NCBI RefSeq assembly: GCF_950295315.1
Contig: NW_026647238.1
Coordinates: 1 to 64,000 of the forward strand
Direction of reading: 5' to 3'
DNA from: Erinaceus europaeus
Taxonomy: Eukaryota; Chordata; Mammalia; Eulipotyphla; Erinaceidae
Length of the DNA: 64,000 bases
Position 1 is the first letter of the stretch, and every line of letters starts with the position of its first letter. The notes beneath the pieces are model-generated. The model did no database searches, was not told the origin of the DNA, and was given only the letters and a program-made list of their open reading frames with translations. The position numbers and the translations under genes were made by a program. Shown here one piece after another: positions 61,430 through 64,000 of the stretch.

Positions 61430-62440
61430 TGAGAGCTTTTTAGGTTTACAAGTATATAGAGCAGAAGGTACAGAGACCTATGTCCTCATTTCTGAACATA
61501 CACAGCCTCCCAGACTAATAATATTCCATGCCAAAGGAAAAACATTGTTAGAACCTGTGAAATTGTATTAGCATATCATAATCACAATTACCTTTAGGTC
61601 ATATATTACAGCTCACTTTTAATATTGTTTATGAACTTTGGCAAATATATAATGACATATGTTTACCATTATGGTAGTATATGGAGTAGTATCACTGCCC
61701 TAATTATTCACTGTACCCTGCTTTCTCAAAGAGTCCCTCCTTAACCCCAGAAAAACAACTGATATTTTTACTGTCTCCATAATTTTTCCTTTTCTGGAAG
61801 TCATATTGTAGAAATACAGAATCTAGCCCTTTCATATTGGCTTATTTTACATGATAATATGCTTTATTTTTTTTCCATGTTTTTTATGGCCAGAGCTAAT
61901 TTTTAACACTATTTTTTTTTTCTAAAGGTGTCACAATTTATCTGTGCAGCTACCTACTGGAAAACATCTTAATAACTTCCAAACTTTGACAATAAAAGAT
62001 GCTAGAAATATCCATGTACTGAGTACTGTATGAACAGAAATTTTCAACTCATTTGTGTTAATACCAAGAAGTGTATTTGCTGTAAGAATTCTGATAAGTT
62101 TATTGTCTACTGTATAAGGAAACTATCTTGGAAGTGGTTGTATGATTTTCCATTCTGCCATCAATGAATGCGATTTCATTTAGTTCACTACCTCACCAAC
62201 ATTTGGTGTTTTGGATATGGGTCATTCTAGTATGTTTGCAGTGGCAATATGGTTGTTCTACTTTGCATTTTCCAAATGACATATGGTGTGGAATATCTTT
62301 TCTTATGCTTATATGCTATCTTTATATCTACTTTGTTGTGTTTTTATTGAATAATTTTCCCATTTTAAAAATCAGGCTTTCTCTTTCTTTATGGCTAAGT
62401 ATAAACTTCATACTACACATACTACTTGTAAATATTTAAT
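61430..62440 (-). mobile_element. Ancient mammalian L1 (L1M type), reverse orientation
   Basis: Matches, in reverse complement, the well-known L1M 3'UTR and ORF2 end as I recall them: tttttaggtttacaagtata near the start, the tactgtctccataatttttc block, and the accaacatttggtgtttt and gacatatggtgtggaatatc blocks. Shared by all placentals. Confidence 0.8.
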
Positions 62441-62504
62441 TACACTCTATGGCTTATTTTCACATTCTTTAATAGTAACATTCAAAAACCGATTTTAGTT
62501 CTTA

Positions 62505-62910
62505 CTAATGGCAAAGGGAGCTGTGGTACATATATATACAATGGAGTACCATGAGGCTGTTCAAATGATTATTAGGTCATTTCTTTTGCAATGTTGTGGT
62601 CAAAACTTGAAGACACAATATTAAGTGAGACAAGACAGAAAGAGAAAGATCATTATTGGATGATCTCATATAAAGGTGGAGCATAAGAATAAACAACAAT
62701 AAGGGAAAACAAGGTGAAGCTTGGACTGGGTGTGGCATATTGCACCAAAGCAAAGGACTCTGGGGAAGGAGAGGAAAGGACAGGATGAAAGGACATGGGG
62801 TGCTATTGTATCTCTTAGACACCAATCAAGGGAGATGAGAGGTCCTGCCTATGTGTTAAAAATATAATATAAACTACTAACTGTCCAATAAAAATAGAAT
62901 AAGAGAGAAA
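62505..62910 (+). mobile_element. L1 3' end (ORF2 end plus 3'UTR)
   Basis: Contains the diverged tacaatggagtaccatgagg block of ORF2 and the gatgatctcatataaaggtg block, ending with AATAAA at about 62887 and a GA-rich tail. Confidence 0.75.
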
Positions 62911-62999
62911 GAGAGAGAGAGAGAGCTGCAGTGCCTCCATCACCAAATAATTAACTTGTTTGCTTCAATGTGAAAGTAACCAAGCAATATATAGATGAA

Positions 63000-63890
63000 T
63001 GGGGGTTGGGGAGGGGATGTGAAGAGCCAATGGGCCAGCAGACATATGGAAAAAAGCTCAAAGTCATTGATTACTAGGGAAATGCAAAAACAAACAACAA
63101 CAACAAAACCCAGAAATGTTCACTCCTATGAGATGTAATATATTAGAAGGATAATATAAATTGTTGGAGAGGTTGCAGGGGTAAAGGAACCCTTTAACAC
63201 TACCAGTGGGAAAATAAATTGGTCCAACTTATGAGGAAAGCAGTCTGGAGAACTTCCAGAAAACTAGAAATAGACTTGTCCTATGTCTTGGCAAGTCCTA
63301 TCCCAGGGTTAGATCCTAAGGAAGCATAGCCATTCAAAGAGATCAGCGTATATCTATTTATATAGCAGCACAATTTGGAATACTGAAAACCTGGAAGTAA
63401 TATCAGTGTTCAACAACAAGTAAGTGACAAAGAATTTTGTGATATATATATATAATTCTTTGTCATACAATGAATACATACAATGGAATGCTACTCAGCT
63501 ATTAAGAACAATGAAGTCCTATTCTTCATCTCATCTTGGATAGAACTTGAAAGAATAATGTTAAATGAGATAAGCCAGAAAGAGATGGGTGAATACAGGA
63601 TGATCTCACTCATGGACAGAACTGAAGAAACAAGAATAGAAAGGGTAAACACAGAATGAAACTTGGACTGCTTTTGTGTATTAAATCAAAGCAAAGGGCT
63701 CTGGGGAAGGAAGCTAGGAAGAGGAGTGAAGGAAGGAGGGTCTTCCAGGTCCTGGTACATTATGATGGGAAAGAATTTAGGTTGGGGTAAGATTGCTTGG
63801 CAGACATCTATCATGATGTATTGAGAAATTATACCCAAGTGTGAGCAATTGTACTGCAAACCATTAACCTCTCAGTTAAAAAAAAAAAAA
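63000..63890 (+). mobile_element. L1 3' end (last part of ORF2 plus 3'UTR)
   Basis: Contains ORF2 hallmarks at nucleotide level (gggaaatgcaaaa, acaatggaatgctactcagc, gatgatctcactcatggaca) and a terminal A run at 63878-63890. Frames are broken. Confidence 0.8.
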
Positions 63891-64000
63891 GATGCAAGTA
63901 AATAGCAGACTTAATTCAATAACAGACTTCTGTTTATAGTATCTTCTGTCTTGACAGATTTCTCAGTTTACAAGTTCCCCCTTTTTGCCAATAAATCCTT

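Larger units (their letters stand above)
58261..64000. other. 5' flank of ST8SIA4, no gene recognised
   Basis: It starts with CA and GT repeats near the promoter, then AT-rich single-copy sequence (59120-60540, 60610-61070), then L1 remnants that fill 61430-63890. No open frame resembles a known mammalian protein apart from L1. Confidence 0.8.

Overview
This is nuclear genomic DNA from a placental mammal, very probably a hedgehog (Erinaceus or a close relative). The window is packed with one young tRNA-derived SINE family that matches my memory of the hedgehog ERI-type SINEs. The species is an inference from that repeat. There are no bacterial genes, operons or CRISPR arrays. Almost all open frames here are chance frames, retroelement remnants or simple repeats.

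The one protein-coding gene is ST8SIA4 (polysialyltransferase PST / ST8Sia IV) on the minus strand. Four coding exons are present with canonical splice sites and matching phases: exon 1 (CDS 57692-57804), exon 2 (50516-50647), exon 3 (40003-40260) and exon 4 (19092-19385). They encode residues 1-265 plus two bases of codon 266 of a protein of about 359 residues. The last exon, with sialylmotif S and the C-terminus, lies beyond position 1, so intron 4 exceeds 19 kb. A CpG-rich, TATA-less promoter/5'UTR covers about 57.8-58.26 kb. Reading through the exon 3 donor gives Arg168 followed at once by TAA, the exact end of the short isoform as I recall it for the human gene.

Layout: 1-19091 is intron 4, 19386-40002 intron 3, 40261-50515 intron 2, 50648-57691 intron 1, and 58261-64000 the 5' flank. 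The introns hold about 30 copies of the young SINE (many with target-site duplications, TSDs), an older second SINE family, L1 3' ends with an unusually long 3'UTR (two of them twin-primed inversions), ancient L1M fragments, one solo LTR with 6-bp TSDs, and several microsatellites.

The most interesting object is a 197-bp retroelement at 9311-9507 with an exact 10-bp TSD. Its 5' end folds by hand into a complete HDV-like self-cleaving ribozyme. Its last ~52 bp match the 3' end of a non-L1 LINE fragment at 33216-33492, which has its own exact 13-bp TSD. The two look like a non-autonomous/autonomous pair of a LINE clade not expected to be recently active in this lineage.
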